64,000 nucleotides of DNA from Kocuria flava (GTDB taxonomy: Bacteria; Actinomycetota; Actinomycetes; Actinomycetales; Micrococcaceae), in assembly GCF_001482365.1 (NCBI RefSeq), contig NZ_CP013254.1, forward strand, positions 2,604,001 through 2,668,000, read 5' to 3'. The translations under genes and the position numbers were made by a program. Shown here in pieces: positions 17,688 to 28,241 of this stretch (positions are counted from its first letter, which is position 1; each line of letters starts with the position of its first letter). The notes under the pieces were generated by a model. It saw only the letters and a program-made list of their open reading frames with translations, had not been told where the DNA came from and did not search any database.

Positions 17688-18875
17688 GTGAAGAGATACC
17701 TGTACGTACTGATGCTCACGATCATGGTGGTGATCATGAGCGAGTTCCAGACCGCGGGGATGATGCCGCAGATCGCCGCAGACCTGGGCGTCTCCACCGG
17801 GCAGGTCGGGACGGTGGTCACTTTGTACGCGCTCGGCATGGCGCTGGGAGGCCCGCTGCTGGTCTACCTCCTGCGGCATCGCCCACCCAAAGGCTCGCTG
17901 TTGATCGTCATCGGAACCTATGCCGTGCTGGAGGTCCTGGTCCCGCTGATCCACGAGTTCTGGTGGCTGGCACTGCTTCGCGTCCTGACCGGATGCCTCT
18001 CCGGCGCCGCCTATGGCATCGCCGTATCCTACAGCGCCCGACTGGCCCCGAGTCCGGAGAAGATCGGCGAAGCAGTGTCCATCGTGCTCGGCGGCATCAT
18101 GGTCGGCACCGTCATCGGCCTGCCGCTGTCGCACTTCCTCGCGGCCCGCTGGGGCTGGCAGTCCAGCTTCTACATCCTCGGCATCGCGGCATTCGCCGTG
18201 TTCCTCATCAGCCTGCTCACCCTGCCCGCCCGTGAAGCCGCCGCACAGGAAGCCGCCGCACAGGACCTGCGCAAGCTGCGCTCTCCGAAACTCTGGTCCA
18301 GATACCTGGTCAGCCTGCTGACCATCGGCGCGGCCTTCGCCGGCTTCTCCTACTTCACCCCGCTGCTGGAGCAGAACGCCGGCTTCGCGACGAACACGAC
18401 GACCCTGATCCTGCTCGCCTACGGGATCGTGTCCTTCATCGGCAACCTGATCGTCGGCAAGTTCGCCGACCAGCACGCCATCGGCATCCTGCGCATCGGA
18501 CACACACTGCTATTCGTCTCACTCGCACTCCTCGGAGCCTTCAGCAACGCACAGCCGCTCGCGCTGGCCATGGTGCTCATCGTGGGCGTCGCCGGTGTGC
18601 CGATGAACCCGGCCATGGTCGCCCGCGTCGCCGAAATCGGAGGAACCGGGAACATGGTCAGCACGGTGCACACCTCCCTCATCACCATGGGCGTCGCCTT
18701 GGGATCAGCGATCGGCGCACTCGCCATCAGCCGAGCCGGCGACGACCCCTCCGCAGCCATGTGGATCGGCGCCGCCTTCGCCGTCTTCGCCACACTCACC
18801 CTTGCAACACAATCACGAGGCAGAAGACAACCTCTTCGACGGCCCCACGCAACTGAAACCGTAGATTCCGTCTGA
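17688..18875 (+). CDS. MFS efflux transporter (12 TM, DHA1 type)
   Basis: A 395-residue inner-membrane drug:proton antiporter with 12 predicted hydrophobic segments. MFS signatures include the LYALGMALGGPLLVYLLR stretch at the TM2-TM3 turn and a repeat-like AREAAAQEAAAQ in the central loop. Relatives are annotated as arabinose-efflux or chloramphenicol-type permeases; the substrate is not predictable. The GTG at 17688 follows AGGAG at a good distance. TetR control is likely from the shared TTTTGTACT element at 17653-17661. The last 20 residues are basic and look unrelated to the transporter, ending close to the relaxase stub, so the gene end may be a recombination junction. Confidence 0.85.
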   Translation: MKRYLYVLMLTIMVVIMSEFQTAGMMPQIAADLGVSTGQVGTVVTLYALGMALGGPLLVYLLRHRPPKGSLLIVIGTYAVLEVLVPLIHEFWWLALLRVLTGCLSGAAYGIAVSYSARLAPSPEKIGEAVSIVLGGIMVGTVIGLPLSHFLAARWGWQSSFYILGIAAFAVFLISLLTLPAREAAAQEAAAQDLRKLRSPKLWSRYLVSLLTIGAAFAGFSYFTPLLEQNAGFATNTTTLILLAYGIVSFIGNLIVGKFADQHAIGILRIGHTLLFVSLALLGAFSNAQPLALAMVLIVGVAGVPMNPAMVARVAEIGGTGNMVSTVHTSLITMGVALGSAIGALAISRAGDDPSAAMWIGAAFAVFATLTLATQSRGRRQPLRRPHATETVDSV

Positions 18876-18962
18876 TCTGCTGATCTGCTCGAATCACATC
18901 CAATCGGCAGGCCCGTCGATCCCCTGGACCATCAAACAGACGCAGCTACTTTCGCATCGCAA

Positions 18963-19097
18963 CGGCGTCCCCGCCTCCACGTAGTACCTGGTCAGTGGTG
19001 TTGAAAGAGCGCGGTCGCCGTCTGCGGCCGCGACGGTGCGCAGCAGGTACATGTAGCCGTCCCCGGCCGACATCACGCGCATCGAGACCGTCACCAC
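18963..19097 (-). pseudogene. 5' stub of a second MobF relaxase gene
   Basis: The first 45 codons match the N-terminus of the complete relaxase with only scattered differences (for example GYMYLLRT for GYKYLLRS), then homology stops at AGTP. The stub is similar but not identical to the intact copy, so it comes from a related element rather than from a fresh duplication. In this family a relaxase and a methyltransferase often face away from each other; the stub and the methyltransferase relic keep that arrangement. Confidence 0.8.
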
Positions 19098-19149
19098 GCC
19101 ACCGCCTTTCGACGGTCAGGTGAGCGGGCGTTGACCGCGCGAACGCTCC

Positions 19150-19165
19150 GTCAACTTTGGTTGAC
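19150..19165. repeat. Inverted repeat GTCAAC-TTTG-GTTGAC
   Basis: A perfect 6-bp dyad with a 4-base spacer, lying between the relaxase stub (minus) and the methyltransferase relic (plus). It contains TTGACA on the plus strand, so it may be an operator overlapping a -35 box, or part of an origin of transfer. The rest of 19098-19401 shows nothing else I recognise. Confidence 0.4.
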
Positions 19166-19401
19166 AAACCTCGACCTGCAAGACGCGTGACAGCTCTGGA
19201 GGGGTGGCTGAGGAAGACGCGCGGAGACAGACTCGGCGGGTCGGGGTTCGTGGTTCGGAGCCGGCTTAGAGAGCCGCTGTTGGTGCTGCGGAGTGTCGGA
19301 TCGTGGTGGGTGCTGTGGTCGTGCACCTGGCAGGTGATCGACCCGATGAAGGACGCCGCGAGGAGTCCGGGGATCGGGTTCGCCGACCTGCCGGAGCCCT
19401 C

Positions 19402-20511
19402 ATGTACGACATCCCCTCGACCGACGACCGCCCGATCAAGATCGGTTCGCTCTTCTCTGGATACGGAGGCCTCGACCTCGCCGTCGAACACGCCACCGGC
19501 GGCCGCACGGTCTGGTTCTCCGAGCTCAACGAGCCCGTCGCCCGCGTCTTCTCCCACCACTGGCCGATACCCCGAACCGCGGCGACATCACCGCCGTCAG
19601 CTGGAGCGACGTTCAACCGGTTGACGTGCTGTGTGGTGGTTTCCCTGCCAGGACGTCTCGACCGTCGGCAAGGGAGCCGGCCTCGCACCAGGCACCGCTC
19701 CGGACTCTGGTCGTACATGGCAACCGCGAACGAGGCGCTGCAACCCCGCCTCGTGGCGATTGAGAACGTCCGGGGCCTCCTGTCCGCACCCGCAACCCGC
19801 CACCAAACGCAAGGAGCAGGCAATGACCGCAACCCCGACCGTGCAACCCCCGTCGCCGCAACCCTTCACGACCTGGAACCCGGAAGCGGGGTGCTGGGAG
19901 ACGAGCCAGCTCGACCTCTTCGGGCACTCGGAGCCGTACTCGTCGATCTGGCCGACCTCCGGTACGACGCGCAATGGATCGGCCTACCGGCCTCCCTCGT
20001 CGGCGCTCCACACCCGCGCCACCGCATCTTCATCGCCGCTCACCGCCAGGGCACTGTTTCGGACACCACTGGCCTCGGACTCCTCACGCGGTGGCGAGAC
20101 CCTGGACCAGGTCCGAGCTCGACGCGGCACGATCGCACTGAGTCACCGGGTCATCGACCTCGCCCTGAACGGGCCAGCTGGCTCGACCGGCAGGTGGAGC
20201 GAATCGGAGACCCTGTTCGCGCTCGTGGAGAACATCTTCGTCGCTGGGGGCGATACGCCGACGCCATCGCCCGATGGGAACACATCACAGGACGAGCCGC
20301 CCCCGCTCCCGCGATCCTGAACGAGGAGCGCGGCCCACGCCCCGCGCCGGAGTTCGTCCAGTGGCTGATGGGTCTACCAGAAGGCTGGGTTACCGAGTCC
20401 GCTCACGGTCTCACGGCGAACCAGCAGAACACAGCGCTGGGCAACGGGGTCCTGCCACTTCAAGCGCTCCTGGCCATTGATCCACTTGGCTACATCGATC
20501 CATCTCGTTAG
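19402..20511 (+). pseudogene. DNA cytosine-5 methyltransferase, frameshifted
   Basis: The start at 19402 gives motif I (KIGSLFSGYGGLDLA). The frame is lost at about 19565, again at about 19648 inside the PCQ catalytic motif (the expected GGFPCQDVS is split), and again at about 19695. Each change behaves as a missing base, so the three restore the frame and ENVRGLL follows correctly. The C-terminal part keeps VDLADLRYDAQWIGLP, GAPHPRHRIFIAA, FVQWLMGLPEGWVT and ALGNGVLPLQA. As sequenced it cannot make active enzyme. Its job would have been to modify element DNA against host restriction. Sequencing errors in short C or G runs are an alternative. Confidence 0.8.
19823..20320 (+). CDS. Open reading frame nested inside the methyltransferase, different frame
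   Basis: A 165-residue frame with its own AAGGAG eight bases before the ATG. It reads TTWNPEAGCWETSQLDLFGH, then SIWPTSGTTRNGSAY, then LFRTPLASDSSRGGETLDQV and RRGTIALSHRVIDLALNGP. These segments resemble a protein that accompanies cytosine methyltransferases in actinobacterial phages and elements. It overlaps methyltransferase-coding sequence that is itself well conserved in the other frame (RYDAQWIGLPASLVGAPHPR), so both frames look selected over 19,900-20,030. Alternatively the LFRTPLASD part is a methyltransferase segment displaced by more frameshifts. Function unknown. Confidence 0.5.
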   Translation: MTATPTVQPPSPQPFTTWNPEAGCWETSQLDLFGHSEPYSSIWPTSGTTRNGSAYRPPSSALHTRATASSSPLTARALFRTPLASDSSRGGETLDQVRARRGTIALSHRVIDLALNGPAGSTGRWSESETLFALVENIFVAGGDTPTPSPDGNTSQDEPPPLPRS

Positions 20512-20585
20512 GAGATGGAGCCATGTCACAGAGCGGGAGGGGCCGATGCCGCTCGGTACGCTCCGGCTGCCCTCCCGTCCTGCGT

Positions 20586-20873
20586 TCAAGTCAGTTGCAG
20601 GGTGGTGATGCAGCTCGGGTCGTCCTCGTCGGTCGTGGAGACCGTCGCGGTGCCGGACTGGCCTTCGTGTTCGATCGTGAGCGTCGCCTCGATGCCGCGG
20701 GGCACCCAGATGCCGACGAAGCCGTTGTCGTAGGTCTGCCGTGTTTCGTCGAGGAGCACCTTGCCGTCCTCGCCAGTGAGCGTCAGCTGAACCTCCGTGT
20801 TGGGGAGTTCCCCGAGACAGGTCGTCAGGCTGTGGAAGTGGCAGTCGTGGGTCTGCTCCCGGTAGGGGGCGAT
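20586..20873 (-). pseudogene. cueP: CueP copper-binding protein, 5'-truncated relic
   Basis: The minus strand encodes the C-terminal half of CueP: APYREQTHDCHFHSLTTC, ELPNTEVQLTL, YDNGFVGIWVPRG and DDPSCITTLQL, with the family's conserved cysteines and histidines. The signal peptide and N-terminal half are missing: at about 20873 the homology stops and unrelated sequence begins. CueP is an exported copper-binding protein, so this is probably a leftover of an older version of the copper module to its right. A different plus-strand open stretch (20866-21039, ending ACQCACVRTV) starts at the same junction and also lacks a start codon. Confidence 0.75.
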
Positions 20874-21060
20874 CGCGGCGCACCTGCTCTGGCCGCGCGA
20901 GCAGAAGGACAACGAGGCCGCCCCGACCGGTGTCGCCGCCGCAGAGCCGGTGATCAGTGATCGGGCGGTGCGCGAGGAGACCGAAGCCGCCGAAGGCACC
21001 CTCGCGGCGTGCCAGTGCGCCTGCGTGCGCACCGTCTGAACTCCGTTTGACGCGAGGGGC

Positions 21061-22263
21061 TCATACGTGCTGTCGCGTCACCGGCACAGTCGACTCTGTG
21101 ACGGGGTCGGAGTGGTGCAGGCGGGGCATCAGCTCACGCAGGTGGCTGGCAGCGTCGACCCCGGTGAGGGCGACAAGCACGTCGCCGAGGTAGTGGGCTG
21201 TGATCAATGGCTCTTCGGACAGGACGCGGGTGCGTGTGCCCAGGGCGGGGTGTCCAACACCGGTGAGGGTGTGGCCGTGGATGCGTGCGGAGAACGTCGA
21301 GCTCGGCAGGTACTGGCCGGGATCGTCGGCCATGTCGAGGTCGTGCAGCAGCGTGTTCGCGGCGTGGATGCCCTGGGCGGCGGAGTCGTCCCAGTGATCG
21401 ATCCGGTAGGAGCCGTGGCCGGGATAGTGATGGACCGCGATGCCGCCGGCGGCGTAGATCCGTTGCCGCGGGGCGTGCATGGAGCGCAGGCGGGAATCTA
21501 CGGGGATGCCGTCGGGCCCGGTCCATGGTGCGGGGGCGGCGGGCAGAGTGCCGTGCGCGACGATCGCGAGGTCGCCTTCGACCTGGCTGCCGTCGTTGAG
21601 GGTGATGCTGATGCGGTCGGTGTGGGTGCGGATCGAGTGCACGGTGCGTTCCAGGTAGGCGGCGTGCTGGGGGCGGTGCAGGTCGCGTAGCCGCCGGGCG
21701 ACGTGTTCGCCGATGGCGTTCGCTCCTGGGATCGCGGCGCGGGTGATGAGGGCGACGTCGTGGCCGGCGTCGGTGAGCAGCGAGGCGGTCTCGGAGGCGA
21801 CGAGGCCGCCACCGAGCATGAGCACCCGGGCAGGCTGAGTGGTCGCGAGTAGATCGCGGACGCGGACGGCGTCGGCGGCCGAGTGCAGGGTGGTCAGTCT
21901 GCCGCCGCTGATGGCCTGGTCGCGGCCGATCACCTCCTCGTCGAGAGTGCGGGGCCGGCTGCCGGTGGCGATGAGGAGCGCGTCGTAGGCGTGTGTATCG
22001 CCGGAGTCCAGCCGCAAGCGCCGAGCCCTGGGGTCGAGGCCGCGCACCGTCTCCGACCGGAGGGCGGCCCCGGTGTCGGGCAGGGCCGCCTGGGCCGGTT
22101 CGAGCAGCCCGATCGCAATGCCCTTGTTGACCAACGTCCGGTTGAACGGCACCTCACCGTTCCGGGCGTAGAGGTCGACGTCGACACCGGAAGCGTGCAG
22201 GGTTCTTGCGGCTGCGGTGCCAGCGGCGCCGGCCCCGATGATCGCGATGCTGGGCATCCTCAT
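21061..22263 (-). CDS. FAD-dependent pyridine nucleotide-disulfide oxidoreductase (ferredoxin-reductase-like)
   Basis: A 400-residue two-dinucleotide-domain flavoprotein. The FAD-binding motif is IIGAGAAGTAAARTL at the N-terminus, the NAD(P)H-binding motif is MLGGGLVASETASLL near residue 165, and the second FAD contact is YAAGGIAVHHYPG (the usual GD is GG here). The C-terminal part resembles reductase domains of rubredoxin or ferredoxin reductases, and there is no redox CxxC. The ATG at 22263 follows AAGGAGCC and overlaps the TetR stop by one base, so the two are co-transcribed. Context (TetR, multidrug MFS, copper genes) suggests detoxification or redox stress; the electron acceptor is unknown. 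Confidence 0.8.
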   Translation of the reverse strand: MRMPSIAIIGAGAAGTAAARTLHASGVDVDLYARNGEVPFNRTLVNKGIAIGLLEPAQAALPDTGAALRSETVRGLDPRARRLRLDSGDTHAYDALLIATGSRPRTLDEEVIGRDQAISGGRLTTLHSAADAVRVRDLLATTQPARVLMLGGGLVASETASLLTDAGHDVALITRAAIPGANAIGEHVARRLRDLHRPQHAAYLERTVHSIRTHTDRISITLNDGSQVEGDLAIVAHGTLPAAPAPWTGPDGIPVDSRLRSMHAPRQRIYAAGGIAVHHYPGHGSYRIDHWDDSAAQGIHAANTLLHDLDMADDPGQYLPSSTFSARIHGHTLTGVGHPALGTRTRVLSEEPLITAHYLGDVLVALTGVDAASHLRELMPRLHHSDPVTESTVPVTRQHV

Positions 22264-22919
22264 CAGGCTCCTTCCCCAATGGTGGTGGTGCTGGTGGTGG
22301 CGGCGAAGGCGGGCAGCAGGATCGCCTGGATGAACCACGGCGCGTCGTCGGCGTCGAGGCGCCCGGCACGCACTTCTTCGGCGGCACCGTTCATCACCAC
22401 GTGCGTAGTAGTCAGCAGCCAGGACACCGGCAGATCGACCCGGAAGACACCCTCGCGCTGGCCGCGCAGCAGCAGAGCCCGCATCCGCCCCTCGGCCTTC
22501 TCGTGCAGCTCGCGGATGCGTGCCGCAGGCAGTTCTTTCAGCGCGGCCGCCAGCAGCGCCCGCGACTGGTCGACCAGCACCCAGCTGGAGGCCACCAGTC
22601 GCCGGAACGCCTCGCCCGGATCACCATCCAGGGGCACCCCGCTGAGCACGTCTTCGCCGCGTTCGAGGCTGTCAACGAGGGCGGCCTCGATCAGCTCCGC
22701 GCGGGTCGGGAAGTGCCCGTAGACGGTCACTCTGCCCATCCCGGCCTCGGCGGCGATGTCGCCGACCGAAGCGTCGGGGTTCTTGCGGATCGCCGTCGCC
22801 GTCGCGGCCAGAATCCTTGCCCGGTTGCGCTGCGCATCCGCCCGCTGATTGGCCGCCCGGCCACCGCCGCCTGACGCACCGGTCGTCGTGCCGCGGGGCG
22901 TCGTCTTCTTCACCGTCAT
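22263..22919 (-). CDS. TetR-family regulator divergent from a QacA-like pump
   Basis: A 218-residue TetR protein. After a 25-residue Gly/Thr-rich lead the HTH reads RARILAATATAIRKNP, then SVGDIAAEAGMGRVTVYGHF. It is transcribed away from the MFS gene at 23072 and just before the oxidoreductase gene. The 152-base intergenic region contains a dyad GTGTA-N5-TACAAC (22957-22972) and an 11-mer AACTCGTACAC (22970-22980) that reappears before copZ. Likely represses itself, the oxidoreductase and the pump, and perhaps copZ. The ATG at 22919 is the likely start; the frame is open further upstream, but there it would overlap the promoter region. Confidence 0.85.
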   Translation of the reverse strand: MTVKKTTPRGTTTGASGGGGRAANQRADAQRNRARILAATATAIRKNPDASVGDIAAEAGMGRVTVYGHFPTRAELIEAALVDSLERGEDVLSGVPLDGDPGEAFRRLVASSWVLVDQSRALLAAALKELPAARIRELHEKAEGRMRALLLRGQREGVFRVDLPVSWLLTTTHVVMNGAAEEVRAGRLDADDAPWFIQAILLPAFAATTSTTTIGEGA

Positions 22920-22956
22920 GATCCACCTCACAAGTCGTACTGGAATGTATGAGATA

Positions 22957-22980
22957 GTGTAGCTGTTACAACTCGTACAC
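22957..22980. promoter_or_regulatory. Candidate TetR operator between tetR and the MFS gene
   Basis: An imperfect dyad GTGTA-N5-TACAAC followed directly by AACTCGTACAC, whose 11 bases recur at 24656-24666 and are followed at both places by nGATGA. Its position in the divergent promoter region suits a TetR site. Confidence 0.45.
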
Positions 22981-23071
22981 CGATGATCGAGTTCCGGCTC
23001 GGAGGGCGAGGCGGGGCCGACAGAGAGGAGATGACTACCATGTCCACGACACACATCCCTGGGGGTGCGCG

Positions 23072-24625
23072 ATGAGCGACACCGCCGCGCCGCGTGCCGG
23101 CGCCAAGCAGTGGTGGGGGCTTGCCGTTCTGGTGATCCCCTCGACGCTGCTGTTCATGATGCTCACGATCCTGTTTCTCGCCGCCCCGAATCTGGCCGCG
23201 GACCTGAATCCGTCGAGCACGCAGCTGCTGTGGATTCTCGACATCTACGGCTTCGTGATGGCCGGGTTCCTCGTCGCGATGGGCGTGCTCGGCGATCGGA
23301 TCGGCAAGCGCCTGCTCATGGTGATCGGCGCGATCCTGTTCGCCGCTGTCTCGATCGCCGCGGCGCTGACGACGATCCCGGAACTGATGATCGTCTGGCG
23401 GGCCGTCCTCGGGCTGGCTGCGGCGATGATGGTGCCGGCGACGATCGGGCTGATCTTCGTGCTTTTCGCCGATGCGAAGCAGCGCGGTGTCGCGATCGGC
23501 GTGTGGGCCGGCGGCATCTCCGCTGGTGTGGCGCTGGGCCCGCTGCTGTCCGGCTTGCTGCTGGAGGCCTTCGGCTGGCAGGCGACGTTCCTGGTCGCGG
23601 TGCCGATCATGGCGCTCGTCGCTATCGCCGCCCCCATCCTCGTGCCCGAGCATCGTGACCCGTCGGCGCGGATCGACCTGTTCAGCGCACTGCTGCTGGT
23701 CGCGGGTCTGTTGGCGATCATCTATGGCATCAAGCGGTTCGCCGCGCAGGAGCCGGCGGGACCCTCGATCGGGCTGCTGGTCGCGGGCGCGCTGATCGGC
23801 CTGTGGTTCGTGATCCGGCAGCTGCGCGCCAAGCAGCCGCTGCTGGATGTTCGACTGTTCGCCAACCGCACCGTGTCCGGGGCACTGGCAGTGTTCCTGC
23901 TCTCGGCCGCAGCGCTCGGCGGGGTGTACTCGCTGTTCACCCAGTACCTCCAGCAGGTCCAGGAGCTCTCGCCGTTGCAGGCGGGCCTGTCGATCCTGCC
24001 GGCCGCGGCGGTGCTGATCGTCGTCTCGACGCTCTCCCCGGTGCTCGCGCGCAGGTTCCGGCCCGGCAACGTGATCGCGGTCGGCCTGCTCACTCAGGTG
24101 GTCGGCTACATCTTGTTCACTCAACTGGATGCCGGCACGGGTCTGGCGCTGGTGATCGCGAGCTTCGTCATCACCTACCCCGGCGTGGCCCCATCGATGG
24201 CTCTGACCACCGATCTCGTCGTCGGCTCCGTGCCGCCGGAGAAGACCGGCGGGGCCTCCGGCCTCGCCACCACCGCTAACGACCTGGGGATCTCCCTCGG
24301 TGTCGCAGTGATCGGCAGTGTCGGAATCGCCGCTTACCGCGGCAACATCGAGTCCAGACTCCCCGAGGGGCTGCCACCCGAGGCGGCAGCCGCCGCCTCG
24401 GACAGCATCGACGGGGCGCTCGCCTCGGCTGCGGAACTGCCGGGAGCGCTCGGCGAGCAGGTCATCGCTGCCGCGCAAGCCGCATTCACGGGCGGACTCA
24501 ACACTGCGGCCATCGTCTCGGCGGTCATCGCGGGTGTGGCGGCGATCATCGCCGCTACGCGACTGCGTCACATCCGCCCCACCGGGCAGTCGCAGGACAG
24601 TCCGGAGGAAGCATCCACTCATTGA
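23072..24625 (+). CDS. MFS multidrug efflux transporter (14 TM, DHA2/QacA-SmvA type)
   Basis: A 517-residue inner-membrane antiporter with 14 predicted transmembrane segments. The DHA2 signature LWILDIYGFVMAGFLVAMG is near residue 50, motif A is LGDRIGKRLLMVIG, and the antiporter motif C region is GISAGVALGPLLSG. Relatives export quaternary ammonium compounds, bile-salt-like cations or other lipophilic cations. It is divergent from its TetR gene. Its stop lies 2 bases before the CsoR operator of the copper operon, so the pump and copZ operons abut but have separate promoters. Confidence 0.88.
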   Translation: MSDTAAPRAGAKQWWGLAVLVIPSTLLFMMLTILFLAAPNLAADLNPSSTQLLWILDIYGFVMAGFLVAMGVLGDRIGKRLLMVIGAILFAAVSIAAALTTIPELMIVWRAVLGLAAAMMVPATIGLIFVLFADAKQRGVAIGVWAGGISAGVALGPLLSGLLLEAFGWQATFLVAVPIMALVAIAAPILVPEHRDPSARIDLFSALLLVAGLLAIIYGIKRFAAQEPAGPSIGLLVAGALIGLWFVIRQLRAKQPLLDVRLFANRTVSGALAVFLLSAAALGGVYSLFTQYLQQVQELSPLQAGLSILPAAAVLIVVSTLSPVLARRFRPGNVIAVGLLTQVVGYILFTQLDAGTGLALVIASFVITYPGVAPSMALTTDLVVGSVPPEKTGGASGLATTANDLGISLGVAVIGSVGIAAYRGNIESRLPEGLPPEAAAAASDSIDGALASAAELPGALGEQVIAAAQAAFTGGLNTAAIVSAVIAGVAAIIAATRLRHIRPTGQSQDSPEEASTH

Positions 24626-24666
24626 CCTATACCCCCTATGGGTATAGTCTCGAATAACTCGTACAC
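24622..24666 (+). promoter_or_regulatory. CsoR-type operator and promoter of the copper operon
   Basis: CTATACCC-CCTAT-GGGTATAG (24627-24647) is a perfect 8-bp dyad with a 5-base spacer, matching the known CsoR operator pattern. TTGACC (24622-24627) and TATAGT (24643-24648) form a promoter with a 15-base spacer overlapping it, so bound CsoR would block polymerase. AACTCGTACAC at 24656-24666 repeats an element from the TetR-MFS intergenic region. Confidence 0.8.
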
Positions 24667-24684
24667 AGATGAAGGAGTTCTGAG

Positions 24685-24900
24685 ATGAGCGCAACCACCA
24701 CCGAGTACCAGGTGACCGGGATGAGCTGCGGACACTGCGAGACCGCCATCCGGTCCGAGGTCTCCGAAATCGCCGGGGTGACCGGCATCGAGGTCAGTGC
24801 CCAGACCGGGCGCCTGGCCGTGACCAGTGAGCAGCCCCTCGACGACGCTGCGGTGATCGCGGCGGTCGACGAGGCCGGCTACGCCGCGGTCAGGAGCTGA
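24685..24900 (+). CDS. copZ: Copper chaperone CopZ (heavy-metal-associated domain)
   Basis: A 71-residue single HMA domain. The Cu(I)-binding motif is GMSCGHC near residue 13, followed by the beta-alpha-beta pattern ending in VDEAGYAAV. It carries cuprous ions in the cytoplasm to the P-type ATPases. The ATG at 24685 follows GAAGGAG. It is first in the operon behind the CsoR operator and is followed one base later by the next gene. Confidence 0.92.
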   Translation: MSATTTEYQVTGMSCGHCETAIRSEVSEIAGVTGIEVSAQTGRLAVTSEQPLDDAAVIAAVDEAGYAAVRS

Positions 24901-24901
24901 G

Positions 24902-25874
24902 ATGAAGGCGCCTGCGCGGCTCGGCCTGTACGGCGCGGGGCTGGTGGCCGTGTTCGCCGTGGCGTTCGCCACGGCGAGCGCGGTCGTCCCCGAGAGCGCC
25001 GTGCAGGCCTGGACAGAAGACAGCGGTGACCACGCCGCCCACAACAGCGAGGAGGGAGAGGACATGAACGGGCAGGGCGGACACGCCGGCCACGCCGCGG
25101 ACGCGTCGTCGCTCGGGCTGGGCGTGGCACAGGACGGCTACCAACTGACCGACCTGGGCGCCCCGACCGAGACCGGCGCCGACGGTGAGTTGTCGCTGAC
25201 GATCACCGGGCCTGACGGCCAGGCGGTGACCGACTTCGAGCTGGAACATGAGAAGGAGCTGCACCTGATCGTCGTGCGCGCCGACGGGCAGCAGTTCCGC
25301 CATGTGCACCCCGAGATGGACGCCGACGGCACGTGGTCCATCCCTTGGCGGTGGGACGCGGCCGGAACCTACCGGGTGTTCGCGGACTTCGTGCCCGGCC
25401 AGACCGGAGAGGGCATCACGCTCTCGACCACCGTGCAGGTGTCCGGCGGCTACGAGACCGTGGCGGCGGAGCCGACCGCGGAGACCACCGTAGACGGGTT
25501 CGACGTCGCGGTGACCGGTGACCTTGTCGCGGGCGAGTCCTCGACGCTGACCATGACCATTACCCGCGACGGGCAGCCGGTCACCGTACTGGAACCGTAT
25601 CTGGGCGCGTTCGGGCATCTGGTCGCGCTGCGCGATGGGGACCTGGCCTACCTGCACGTCCACCCCCACGGCGAGGCGCCCGACGCGGGGCAGACCTCGG
25701 GCCCGGAGATCGTGTTCGAGGCCACTGCACCCACGCCCGGCCGCTACCTGCTGTTCCTGGACTTCCAGGTTGACGGGCAGGTGCACACCGCGTCGCTGGT
25801 CATCGACACCACCACTGGCGACGGCGGCGCCGACGCCGGAAGCGGCGGCGGGCACGAGGAGGAAGGAGAAGGCC

Positions 25875-25879
<5 letters not shown>
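24902..25879 (+). CDS. Exported His/Met-rich copper-associated protein
   Basis: A 325-residue protein with an N-terminal hydrophobic segment (about residues 8-28) acting as a signal peptide or membrane anchor, then a His/Met-rich stretch (residues 42-66, DHAAHN..MNGQGGHAGHAA). Two beta-rich halves follow. The first contains HVHPEMDADG and the second AYLHVHPHGEAP, which could bind copper outside the membrane. It ends with a Gly/His/Glu tail. Related proteins occur in actinobacterial copper operons without assigned function. The stop overlaps the probable copA start (ATTAG). I infer extracellular copper binding. Confidence 0.7.
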
Positions 25880-28202
<2,323 letters not shown>

Positions 28203-28241
28203 GAAGAACCCGTCATCAAATCAGAAAGGACACCATTCACG

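Noticed and set aside
24627..24647. Treating the TATACCCC-type palindrome as a rho-independent terminator of the MFS gene
   Set aside because: The arms are short and A/T-rich at the ends. The sequence matches the CsoR operator pattern and overlaps promoter elements before copZ.
22928..24694. 588-residue minus-strand open frame opposite the QacA-like pump
   Set aside because: Arg/Asp/Gly-rich shadow of a 14-TM transporter; it would cover the CsoR operator.
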